Shown here piece after piece: positions 54,417-63,303 of a DNA stretch of 64,000 bases. This stretch comes from Rhynchopus sp. YZ270_cl-10 (Eukaryota > Euglenozoa > Diplonemea > Diplonemida > Diplonemidae), in assembly GCA_964035575.1 (NCBI GenBank), contig OZ037876.1, positions 620,001 through 684,000 of the forward strand. The letters run 5' to 3'. Within the stretch, counting starts at the first letter, position 1. Every line of letters starts with the position of its first letter. The position numbers and the translations under genes are program-made. The notes beneath the pieces are model-generated. The model searched no databases and was not told the origin of the DNA. It saw nothing but the letters and a program-made list of their open reading frames with translations.

Positions 54417-55898
54417 TTAGACACTAATCGGTGAGGCTGGCTTCCAACGTTGTGGGGAGGACCAAAAATCCTGTCGTGGGTTTTCCGATGGGAGTCTGGA
54501 GGGGCTGGAGCGGTGGCTGCGGGGTGGTCGTGAAGGGGGCTGGTTTGGGGAGATGTGAAGGGAGGAATGGCGCGAGGAGCCTCCTATCGAGGTGGTTTCG
54601 ACACCGAAGAGGGGGGCGAAGGTGGGCACGTCTTGCTCTGCGATGGCGTTGTCCGAGAGAGCCTTCCTCTGACGCATCTCGCGCCTGACGTATTTGTGTA
54701 CCGAATCCAAATCCGTCTCAGCGTTGCTTAACAACGTGCGTGCATCGGCGAGAAGCAATCCTTTGGATGGGTTTGCACCAAGCTCCCTGCAGGTTTCATG
54801 AAACTGTACCCGGTTTAATGGAATTCCATCTGCTTCAGTTAAATATTCATTTAGCTCTTCAAGAGACCAATAGCCGTCTTGGTCTGTGTCAAAGAATTTG
54901 TAGATTAGTTCGGTTTTTGTTGCAAACTCATTTGCCGCAGGGTTTGCGTCGAAGCCATCAGAGTCCACACTGCCGCCTCTGATGAGGTGCGATCTTCGCT
55001 CCACGTTGCGGTCGAGCTTGCGGAGGTCGGTGTCTTTGTGGACATCTGTTTCGATTTTTTTTTCGGTTTTTCGGTCCCTCCATTCAACAAGAATTGGTTC
55101 GTCTTCGTCGTCATCTACGCCCATTACGACTCCGAATGGCCCTTCGAGATTGCTCTTTAGCACAACTATGTCTCCAGGTTTGAGCGCCTTTCCATTTCCA
55201 AAGAGGGTTTCCGTGGTAGGCTGCTTCTTATGTGTGGGGAGAGGTGGGGTGAGCAGTTCTCCCTCAGACGAGGCAACCTTTGGAGGTCCTCCACTACTCC
55301 CACTGCTGCGTTTGCTGTGGGTTAATCCCTTTGGCGGTGCAAGAAAGTCCAACGCTGCAACCGGAAACCACGCTGTCGCAGACGGGTTTTCAAAAAGAAG
55401 TAACAAAGTCATATCGGCCTCTTCATCCTCAACCACCATCGCCTTCCGGCCTAACCCCCTCCAATATTTTTTGTCCCAAACCAACGACGGTGTTTGCTTC
55501 ATCATTGATTCCAAAGAAGTGACAGGCAGATCGCGGACCTGAACGGACCACCCCATAAAACTCTCGAAGGTATCCCCCACCTCCTTCCTCCACTCCTCGG
55601 GGACGTAGTTGTAGAATTTGCCTTTGTTCGAATTGTTCAGCGCATACTTCCCTGCAAAGCTTGTTGACGGTGGAAGGGAAGTATTATTCAAAGACATAGC
55701 AGATCCAGAAGGATCCAAAGGCGGAGTATGCAGCGCAGCGGACCTCCGTTTCCCCCCAGGCAAAGACCCATCACTACTCCCCGTCGGCCGCAGACGGGAC
55801 CCAGGAGTGATATTACTCTTCCCCCCAAAGGTCACACTCGCCTCCATCACCTCATCCTCCTTCTCCTTCTTCTTCTTCCGTAAAATTCCAAACCCCAT
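54417..55898 (-). CDS. Single EF-hand protein with SH3-like segment
   Basis: Intronless, 493 residues from ATG 55898 (MGFGILRKKKKEKEDEVME). A pyrimidine tract followed by ACATTTTCAG lies about 60 bases upstream, a possible leader acceptor. The N terminus has a lysine cluster and then a Ser/Pro-rich region. Residues about 90-190 form a conserved-looking segment (FYNYVPEEWRKEVGDTFESF). Residues about 235-295 (KPGDIVVLKSNLEGPFGVVM...ILVEWRDRKTEKKI) look like a small SH3-like barrel. One canonical EF-hand loop, DTDQDGYWSLEEL, is near residue 340, with no second clear loop. The C terminus is Ser/Pro/Arg-rich. Probably a calcium-regulated adaptor; I do not recognise a named family. The next gene upstream ends about 235 bases away. 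Confidence 0.8.
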   Translation of the reverse strand: MGFGILRKKKKEKEDEVMEASVTFGGKSNITPGSRLRPTGSSDGSLPGGKRRSAALHTPPLDPSGSAMSLNNTSLPPSTSFAGKYALNNSNKGKFYNYVPEEWRKEVGDTFESFMGWSVQVRDLPVTSLESMMKQTPSLVWDKKYWRGLGRKAMVVEDEEADMTLLLLFENPSATAWFPVAALDFLAPPKGLTHSKRSSGSSGGPPKVASSEGELLTPPLPTHKKQPTTETLFGNGKALKPGDIVVLKSNLEGPFGVVMGVDDDEDEPILVEWRDRKTEKKIETDVHKDTDLRKLDRNVERRSHLIRGGSVDSDGFDANPAANEFATKTELIYKFFDTDQDGYWSLEELNEYLTEADGIPLNRVQFHETCRELGANPSKGLLLADARTLLSNAETDLDSVHKYVRREMRQRKALSDNAIAEQDVPTFAPLFGVETTSIGGSSRHSSLHISPNQPPSRPPRSHRSSPSRLPSENPRQDFWSSPQRWKPASPISV

Positions 55899-56132
55899 TT
55901 ATATGCGAAAGAGGGGGGTCGTGTGTGTGAGGGAAACAAAAGATTCCCCTCTGAAAATGTAGGTGAGGGGGGAGGGGAGGGGATGGGAAGGGGGGTGAGG
56001 GGCGAGAGAGAGAGGGAAAAATGAAAATAAAATAGAGAGGCTTTTGTTCTAGATTCTAGGGAGGGAGGGAAGCGGCGAAGGCCACCAAATGGGGGAGAGG
56101 GGAAAGAGGAAGAGGGGGGTTTTGTACAACCC

Positions 56133-59113
56133 TTATTTGCTGGAGTAGACTCCGTTGAAGTCGAATCTTGCGAGCATGACGCTTGCAGCACTGCTGCCAC
56201 CGTGCTGCCGGAGTGTCGCGACGAAGAACTGTAAAGAGAAGGTTTTAAAAAAGTGCAAAACGAGAAAGTACTATGTTTACATCGTAAATGTTATGGTGAG
56301 CCTCACGCCAATAGAAATGCAATGTGAAAAAAGTGAGTAATGTGCAAAATGATACCTTCATGTGTCGTGTGAACTGCGACATGATCTCTGTGTCAAGTGT
56401 TGCTGGTAAGGTTCTCTGCAGATCAGACAGCTTGGATTGGATGTGGAACGGCTGTGTCCCTATGGCTTCCAGCTTCATGCAGTCGCGGTACATCTTCGTG
56501 CACTCATCAAAGCGGATGGCGAGCTTCACAACAGAGAGAATCGTGGTCCAGTGCTCTCTGTGTCCAGAGGAGAAGTTCACCGCATCGAGCAGAGAGTGTG
56601 CAAGCTCCCGATGACCCGTCCGCAGCGATTCAATATCTGTCGCACGCTCAATCTTTGCGATGCCGGCCACCCACATTGCGTGTGTCTGTGAGAGTGTCAT
56701 ATAAAAGGAACGGTGAAATAAGCATGCGTCACCTTGATATCTGCACGACTCTAAAATGTAAAAATAGAATCTGACTTCGGGAATCGACAAGTGAATAAAA
56801 AGAAGGGATAAGTTTTTAAGGGGGAGAAAAAGCGCATACCTTCTGAAGCAAATGGTCGCTGAGGGCCTGCATAAAGTGGAGAAGGTGCAGTTTGGTTGCG
56901 ACAATGGACTTCTCGAGGGCGTTTGGCTTGCGGGACAGCTTTGGGAGCTTCATTGAGACTAGGATGTGTTGTGCGTATGCAATGGTGAGGAGCACTTGCG
57001 ACACACGGGTGTAGCATTGGGTGACGTCTGCAGGGAAGACGACGTTAAGTGCAGAGTAGGTTCCGTGGGTGAAGACGTCAAGCGCGAAGGAGGAGATGAT
57101 GCGGAGTGATGTAGGCGGGGACGGCCTGTCCAGGGGCAGACGTGGTGTGGGGTCGTTCGGGTTGAACCGCAGGCACGCAACGTTGGCCTCATCAGGCTCC
57201 CACCTGCAGTGCACCTTCGCCGCATTGCGCTGGTCCACCTCCGACGCTTTGTTCACCAACCACGACCCAACAAAATGAGAGTGCATAACCTCTGCCGGCG
57301 GCTTCCCCTGCCAATCCCCCTTCCTCGCCAAAGGGAACAAAAAGGTTGTGCAAAAGTACTGCATCACATTTCCACGACGCAATAAAAAGACGGATTCGAT
57401 CAAATCCAACCTTGCTTTCATATCGCAATGTGTGTGAAGGTTTGTGACCAGCGCGTCCCCGACACTTCGGCTGTAGGTTTCGACAACGTCATTGACGGCG
57501 TCCTGCAGAGAGATGCAGAGAGGGGGCTGCTGCAGGGCTTCATGCGTTTCGTGCTGATGCTGTTCCATGCCGAGGTGGATGGAGACAAGCTCTGACGGCG
57601 TGAACTGCAGGATGCTAGGGATGCTCCCATTCAGCTGCAACGTGTTTTTGAGGAAGCTCCCCTCCCGCGCCACGGAGACAAGAAGGCGCCGCTGGAACTC
57701 ACTATAGAAATCAATACTGGGGGTGTGGCAGGTCTCCGCGGCCGAGGTAAGCTTCTTCGCGTTGTTGTCACTCTGCTCTGCCCCTGCACGGAACTGTGCA
57801 GACGCCTTTATGCTGGACACAATCAACTTCGACCGCAACGACGCCAAAAACCGCACCGACTTTCCTGTATACAGCACCACGTTCGCGATGTCAGGGGAGA
57901 TAAAACAGGGAAGCTTTTCACGATTTACTGCCCACTTCGTGTCCCACTCCGCGTAAGGATCACCACCACGCCGTGCAGACTCTGAGATGAAGAGCATTGG
58001 CTCCTGGGTGATCCCTGAGAGGAGGCGTCCGGTGCTAATCCACCTTCCGATCTCGGTGAGGTAGGGGCGCAAGCAGACGGAAAATATGGTGAACGCTAGC
58101 GGCGAAGCGCTGCAGTTCTCACTACGGCGCTGCTCTGTTGTCTTGTAGAGCTTTGATAACAGCACCGTTGCGCCGTACTTATCTTTTGTGAGCTCGAGCG
58201 CAGCCTTCACAGTATATTCACACTGTCGTAACCAGACCTTCACATTGCTCTCCCGCAACACTCTGTTGAGAACCAGAATGTTGCATAAATTTGGGTCACT
58301 TCTCATTTTCTCTTCCACCAAAGAGAAGTACCGGAAACAACACTGGAGAGTATTTTTGATGACCTGGGTGAGGGGCGGACAGAGAGGGGCAACGCCATTC
58401 GTGGCGTTCGCTGCCCCTTCTCGCAGGGCGTACGGTGTAGGACAGCTGCGTCTGAGAAGCGCGACCGCGTATTGCGTGCGCAGAATCGCGGTCGCTGCTG
58501 CAAGCAAATCCTGTGTACACGCCCGCAACGTCGCTGCAGTCATTCCCCCCACCTCCACATCGCCTTTATACTTCACCTGAAAGGACCGCAGCTTTGCAAG
58601 CTCCTGCATCAAAGCAATGCCGGACTCCGTCTCTCTCGACAAAAACCCTTCTGAAAATGACCCCAACAAACTATCCCCACCCTCCGTCGAGAGCACCAAA
58701 TACCCCGACGGCAGCCCCTGAAGGAGACGCACCAGCTCCAATGAGAGCGCCTGTTCACGGAGAAAGAGGGTTGTTACCTTGGGGAGGCCGGTGATGAGTG
58801 AGGCAGAGAAGGGGTAGAGTGGCGAGGTGTGGTCTGCTGCAGTGCCAGGGGTGGGTTGTCTACGTGACGCATTGGAGATGTAGGTGTGTAGGGGAACCGG
58901 GTTGAGTGCAGACCACGCAAAGTGGCGGTCCTGCTGTGTGTCCGCGTTGTCGGGAAGCTGCAGAAGACAGTCTTGCCGCTCTGAACCGCACGATTCATCG
59001 GACATCCGTTCCTCCTCGTCATCCTCACAGTCTGCGTTGTCGTACTCCGCGAGCCACTGTTTATATTCATCATCTTCTTCATACAGAAAATCAAATTCAC
59101 CTTCTTCTTGCAT
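56133..59113 (-). CDS. Gamma-tubulin complex component (Spc97/Spc98 GCP family)
   Basis: Three exons: 59113-56840, 56685-56356 and 56228-56133; introns 154 and 127 bases (GTATGC and GTATCA donors, ACAG acceptors). ATG 59113 lies 16 bases after CACCAG. The product is about 900 residues with an acidic start (MQEEGEFDFLYEEDDEY). GCP-family signatures appear in order: LVRLLQGLPSGYLVL with an elongated helical region, then RPYLTEIGRWISTGRL...EPMLFIS, LLVSVAREGSFLKNTLQLNG, ILQFTPSELVSIHLG, VFLLRRGNVMQYFCTTFLFP, LHFMQALSDHLLQ, and a C-terminal VMLARFDFNGVYS equivalent to the family ending LxxRLDFNxFY. These proteins form the gamma-tubulin complex that nucleates microtubules at centrosomes or basal bodies. 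The overall layout is closer to GCP2/GCP3 than GCP4, but the paralogue is not settled. Confidence 0.88.
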
Positions 59114-59219
59114 TGTTTTTGTCTCTCTTCTGGTGAATGAATAGGGGTTAGTGAGGCGAGGAGAGAAGAGGCGAGAGGAGAGGGGAGGGGAAAAGAAATA
59201 TAGAAAAGTGCCTTTTTTT

Positions 59220-60524
59220 TTAGCGTTGTCGGAGATGCAGTACAATATAGTCCATCCCTTTCCCCTCCGTATCGTCCTCCTCCACCCCTGCGTCCAGCGG
59301 GAGGAGAACTGAAATACACGATGTTTCATTTTTTGAAGGGGGTTTAACCGATTTGGTTGCTTTGATTGCGTAGGTAGGGGGTCTCGCGACATCAACCGAG
59401 AAGTTGAATGGGGAGTAGTGTTTACCCCTTTGGAGAACCCGCGGACACATCTTTGCGAGGTTCACACAGCACAAAAGAGTACTGTCAAGAAGGGACACAA
59501 CGAACACTGCCACCGGGGGAAGCATCCCGGCAGGACACACTAAGCACATTGCGGTGTCGTCATCCGTCGCTACGCAGTCCATGAGAAAGAGGCGAATTCG
59601 TGTTGCCCGCCCCAACACAATTTTATTCAGATCCTCCGTAGTCCACGACACCACCCGCTCTTCTTCTAGCAAGGCATGCGGTGAATGCCGTGACATATAA
59701 GATTCCTTTGCAGAATTCTTTGTGCTGACAACAGTTTCCCCTAAAGGCGACACCGAATACTGCAAATAGGGAAGCACATTGAGGCGGTTGGGTTGGCTCA
59801 ACAGAATACAGAACGACTTAAAGCCGGACATCAAAATCACCGCATCCTTTGTACACACATAGTAGCTGGTCTCTAGACCGTTCCATTTGAGCATCTCCTC
59901 TTCAGAGTAGGTAATGCGGTCGGTTTGCTCTAATTTGCTTCGTTTGTGAGGATGAAAGGAGGATTGTTCATCGCAAATTTGAATCATATCCCCGATTTTT
60001 AGAAGAGTTTTGTGTTGAAATTTGTGGTAAATGATGAACGGAAGCATCGTGCTGAAGTCAAGAAGCTTTTCAAGAACGTCTGGGAAGAGGCTGTTCAGAT
60101 CTTCAACAAGAACTTCAGATTCAGCAAACACTGCCTCCTTTGGGATACGCCTGGTGACCAATGACGGCGGTGCTGCAGTCTGAAGAATGATCTCAAAAAG
60201 CCGCCTCCCCGCCACACACCACCAATACGCATCAGTGTGCACATTCAGCATTGCAGGGGGCACCCCTACAGTACACCCCACCCCACTCCCCTTCTCTATG
60301 ACAAGCTGTGCCTGTGTCTCTCCCCTCGAAGTAAAAAGGTGCAAAGGGACCACACCGTCATGGCATTCTAACGTAACGTCATAAGGCAGCCGCCACCCTA
60401 CTTCATGCCGGCGAGAGCTGACAACACAGGAATCCCACAGACGGCATACTAAACGCACTGCAAGGACCTCCTCCACCCCAAACCAGCGAAGACATTCTGA
60501 TAAAACATCCCCACCAAGGCCCAT
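59220..60524 (-). CDS. F-box-like protein
   Basis: Intronless, 434 residues from ATG 60524. ATTTTAAACAG lies 13 bases upstream of the ATG after a pyrimidine tract, a good leader-acceptor candidate. Residues 3-40 (LGGDVLSECLRWFGVEEVLAVRLVCRLWDSCV) match the F-box pattern, with the L-V-C-R-x-W ending. The rest has short hydrophobic strands without WD40, LRR or Kelch signatures that I can see. F-box proteins usually dock substrates to SCF ubiquitin ligases through Skp1; that role is inferred from the N-terminal motif only. The stop is about 107 bases from the start of the gamma-tubulin complex gene, the tightest gene pair in the window. Confidence 0.75.
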   Translation of the reverse strand: MGLGGDVLSECLRWFGVEEVLAVRLVCRLWDSCVVSSRRHEVGWRLPYDVTLECHDGVVPLHLFTSRGETQAQLVIEKGSGVGCTVGVPPAMLNVHTDAYWWCVAGRRLFEIILQTAAPPSLVTRRIPKEAVFAESEVLVEDLNSLFPDVLEKLLDFSTMLPFIIYHKFQHKTLLKIGDMIQICDEQSSFHPHKRSKLEQTDRITYSEEEMLKWNGLETSYYVCTKDAVILMSGFKSFCILLSQPNRLNVLPYLQYSVSPLGETVVSTKNSAKESYMSRHSPHALLEEERVVSWTTEDLNKIVLGRATRIRLFLMDCVATDDDTAMCLVCPAGMLPPVAVFVVSLLDSTLLCCVNLAKMCPRVLQRGKHYSPFNFSVDVARPPTYAIKATKSVKPPSKNETSCISVLLPLDAGVEEDDTEGKGMDYIVLHLRQR

Positions 60525-60573
60525 GGTGTTACATATTCTGTTTAAAATTGGGGGGAAAAAGAAAAAGTTTAAA

Positions 60574-60602
60574 AAGATGAACCTAGCCTCTCTGTGCTAA
60601 GA
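60574..60602 (+). repeat. Short hairpin repeat, CTAAGCC-type variant
   Basis: AAGATGAACCTAGCCTCTCT then GTGCTAAGA. It lies between the F-box-like gene and the decayed reverse-transcriptase fragment, and the right outer arm is missing. Confidence 0.5.
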
Positions 60603-60619
60603 ATGAGCGATATTTAAAA

Positions 60620-60965
60620 AAAAATTGGCGCAGCAGGGCGACCCGGCAGGACCACTTCTTTTCTCCTTAGGGATCAAGGAACTGACGGAGGAGGTGAAGG
60701 CGGTGCCGGGTATTGATGCCAGCCTGGTACCTCATGCCACGAGACCTGGGCTTGCCAGTGTGTGCCCATGGGGACCCGGAAGACGGTGCGTGCGAAGCGT
60801 GCGAGGGCCAGTCCATGAGGGTGCGGTACGGTGGGTTCGCATTTTTGGGGGAGCCCATCGGGGATGATGTGTTCTGCGAGAAGTACATGGATACGAAGGT
60901 GAAGAAGTTCGCAGAGCAGCTCCGCCTGCTCAAGAACCTCAAAGACGTGCAGGTCGGGTTGACGA
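60620..60965 (+). mobile_element. Decayed reverse-transcriptase fragment, non-LTR (LINE)-like
   Basis: After an A9 run, the plus strand codes QQGDPAGPLLFSLGIKEL, the conserved RT motif block (x-Q-G-D-P-x-x-P-L-L-F). About 130 bases on, in another frame, it codes GFAFLGEPIGDDVFCEKYMD, matching the L-G-x-P-I-G step that follows the RT active-site region in LINE-like and related enzymes. The block between them, which should include the catalytic YxDD-type segment, is shortened. The copy is truncated at both ends and frame-shifted, so it is a dead fragment. The exact clade is unclear. It is one of very few plus-strand coding remnants in the window. Confidence 0.65.
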
Positions 60966-61229
60966 GAGTGAATACCACTACAACATCAGCATGGCCGACA
61001 TGACAATGCAGGGCATTGTGGACAGGCTGAATTCACTGAAAGATGTGAACTTTGCCAGCTGGTAAAAAGATGTGGAATGGACCAACAAGACGAGTAAGAT
61101 GTTCCTGTACACACGTACCAAAGTCTACTGAAGGAGTGGAAGGGCACTCTGGACAAGAACGTCGTGACCTTGCTTGAAAAGGACACCCCAGGCTTGAGGG
61201 TGGCTCTTAGTGACTACATTAAGATGTGA
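60966..61229 (+). pseudogene. Unidentified coding fragment joined to the RT remnant
   Basis: Directly after the RT-like part, a frame reads SEYHYNISMADMTMQGIVDR then LNSLKDVNFASW. After a stop and a frame change it continues LLKEWKGTLDKNVVTLLEKD and TPGLRVALSDYIKM before a terminal TGA. Codon use looks gene-like and the predicted structure is helical. I do not recognise the parent. It could be the C-terminal part of a host gene captured with the retroelement or part of the element itself. Confidence 0.45.
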
Positions 61230-61403
61230 TGAGTGTGGGGTGTTGTTATTGAAGAAAAAAAAAATTAAAAAAAAAGGGAAATATTTTAGATTGTGAGGGG
61301 GTAAATGAAGGGGAGAACGACTCCACCCATATTAGAAAAAAGCGGAAGCTTTTTTAAAAGGGTCACCCTTTGGTGTAAATGAGGGGGTTTTAAAAGGTGG
61401 TCC

Positions 61404-63303
61404 TTAGTGGTGGAGCTCTATTCTTTTGATGCCTGTGATGCCTTGCTTCATGAGGTTTTTCATCATGGCGGGGATGTCGTCTGCTCTGATGCCTAGGTCG
61501 TTTTTGATTTCTTTGACTTCTTGCTTGCCGGATGCGAAGGTGACGAGAACACGGCGGCAGGAGGTGTTTTGTGCTTGGCCTACACCGCCGGAGATGTGCC
61601 ACGCGTTTCTGATCATGAGCTCGAAGTACGTGTCGCTGTCTATGCCCGCAGAGAGGTCCCCATAGTAGTCAATGAACTCCTCGAGAGTGATCGTCCCGTC
61701 GCAGTTCCTGTCCCAGTCCTCAATGAATTCTTGCATGACCTCCTCAGGTGTGCTCTCCTTCGCCATCACAGCAGGGTGTTTGTATACATCATAGATCTCA
61801 GCCAATTCACTGAAAGGTACCCGCCCAGACCCGTCCCGGTCAAGTCTGCTGAAGGCGAGTTTCACAAGTTCTACCCGTGCCCGTTTCATAGGCCCCCGTA
61901 CACCACGAACAAACTCTGTGACAGAAATGCTGCCATCGCCGTCGCGATCAAAGAACTGAAAGACAACCTCCAGCTCCTGCGCGGTGACGGAAAGCTGGTA
62001 GACCTGCAGACCTTCCTTTACCTCAGAGGGGGAGAGCTGTGTGTGTGGTGTCGTTTTTTTCCAAAAAAAATTCAAAAAATCACATCAATTTCAACATACC
62101 TTGTGGTTCCCGTTGTCATCCATGATCCGGAGGACTCGCGAAAGTCCTCTGAAGCCACGTTTCCCGCCACGCTTCAGGATCTTATTGCGGATGCGGTCTA
62201 GGACTGGGTCGCCTGTTGACGCAAGCGCTTCCTCGTCAGGGATGTTGACTAGCTTTGGCGGCTCTGCCAGCTGCCGTGCCTCCTTCTGGTAGAACCCGAA
62301 GTCAGCTCGCTGTGTGGTCTCCCACGTATGCGGGAGGTATTTGTTGCGCGTCTGCGGCTCCGGCGCACGACCACCTTTCATGTGATCCGTGTCGTAGTCT
62401 CTGTCGTTCAAAGGACGTGCCCGAGTGGCATACACCTCTGCCGCCGCCACTGGATGCTCGGGATGCGTTGGAAGGCCATGTGGCTGTGGGAGGTGTTAGG
62501 TGTGTGGTATTTGCAACAGAGTTGATTGTGTGTGTCTGGCATACATCGTACTCCGGCGTCCCGTTCGGAGCAAAGCGCGGCCTTGCTGTGTCATTGAGCT
62601 GAAAGGCCTCCATCACCATCATCTCAAAGTAGTCGTCGTTTTCAACATTCTGGCTGAGTCTGAAGACGGATGGCAATTTATTTTTTTGATCGGACAATGA
62701 TTAGACACGATTATTTGAGTAAAGTGAAAAAAAGGAACCCATGGGGAACTTGGGGCCACACTCAAAAAAACAAAATCGCACATACCCTGCATAGAATGCG
62801 TCAAACTCCTCCTGCGAGATGAGGCCGTCAGGGTTGGTTGCGTCATCAAAGTTTTCGAGAAAGTCGCGCGCAACCTGCGCCTCGCTCTTCTCACCACTGA
62901 GCACTGCTGGGTGCGTCGCTGTACTGTAGCGTGCCCGGAGCTCGTTGATGTCGACCTGGCCACTGCCATCCACATCAAGGGCTTGGAACGCCTTCCGCAC
63001 AATGTTCTTGCGACGAGGGTTCATGGCAAGACGCAGGCCGCCAAGGAACTCCGCCAACGACAACTGCTTGTCACCATCCTTGTCGAAGGCGACCATGATG
63101 TACTGCACCTCCTTATCCGTCAGCGTCACGCCCCAACCGAGGAGCCCCTCCTTCAACTCCACCGCAGACAGCGTGCTGTTCCCGTTCTTGTCCATCCGGC
63201 GAAAGTCCTGTGTAAACTCGCGTATACCATTGTTCCCACGCTGCATCGCCGCCCTCTTTATCTTGCTCATAATAGGGTCCTCCAGCCATTGCCTTGACGT
63301 CAT
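61404..63303 (-). CDS. Tandem calcyphosin-like protein with eight EF-hand loops
   Basis: Four exons: 63303-62786, 62659-62545, 62483-62100 and 62036-61404; introns 126, 61, 63 bases (GTATGT/GTATGC donors, CAG acceptors). Joining FYAG from exon 1 to LSQNVENDDYFEMMVMEAF in exon 2 makes one 549-residue protein, although each half looks like a separate gene. Module 1 (about 1-210): MDKNGNSTLSAVEL, FDKDGDKQLSLAEF, LDVDGSGQVDINEL and a divergent fourth loop (FDDATNPDGLISQEEF). Module 2 (about 290-470): MDDNGNHKLSPSEV, FDRDGDGSISVTEF, LDRDGSGRVPFSEL, WDRNCDGTITLEEF. Both modules end YxxxLSxxxxxDxYFExMxxxA. A C-terminal extension (VTFASGKQEVKEIKNDLG) follows. Calcyphosin-type proteins bind calcium and are often ciliary; that role here is inference. 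TTTTTCTCAG lies 2 bases before the ATG. Confidence 0.87.
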
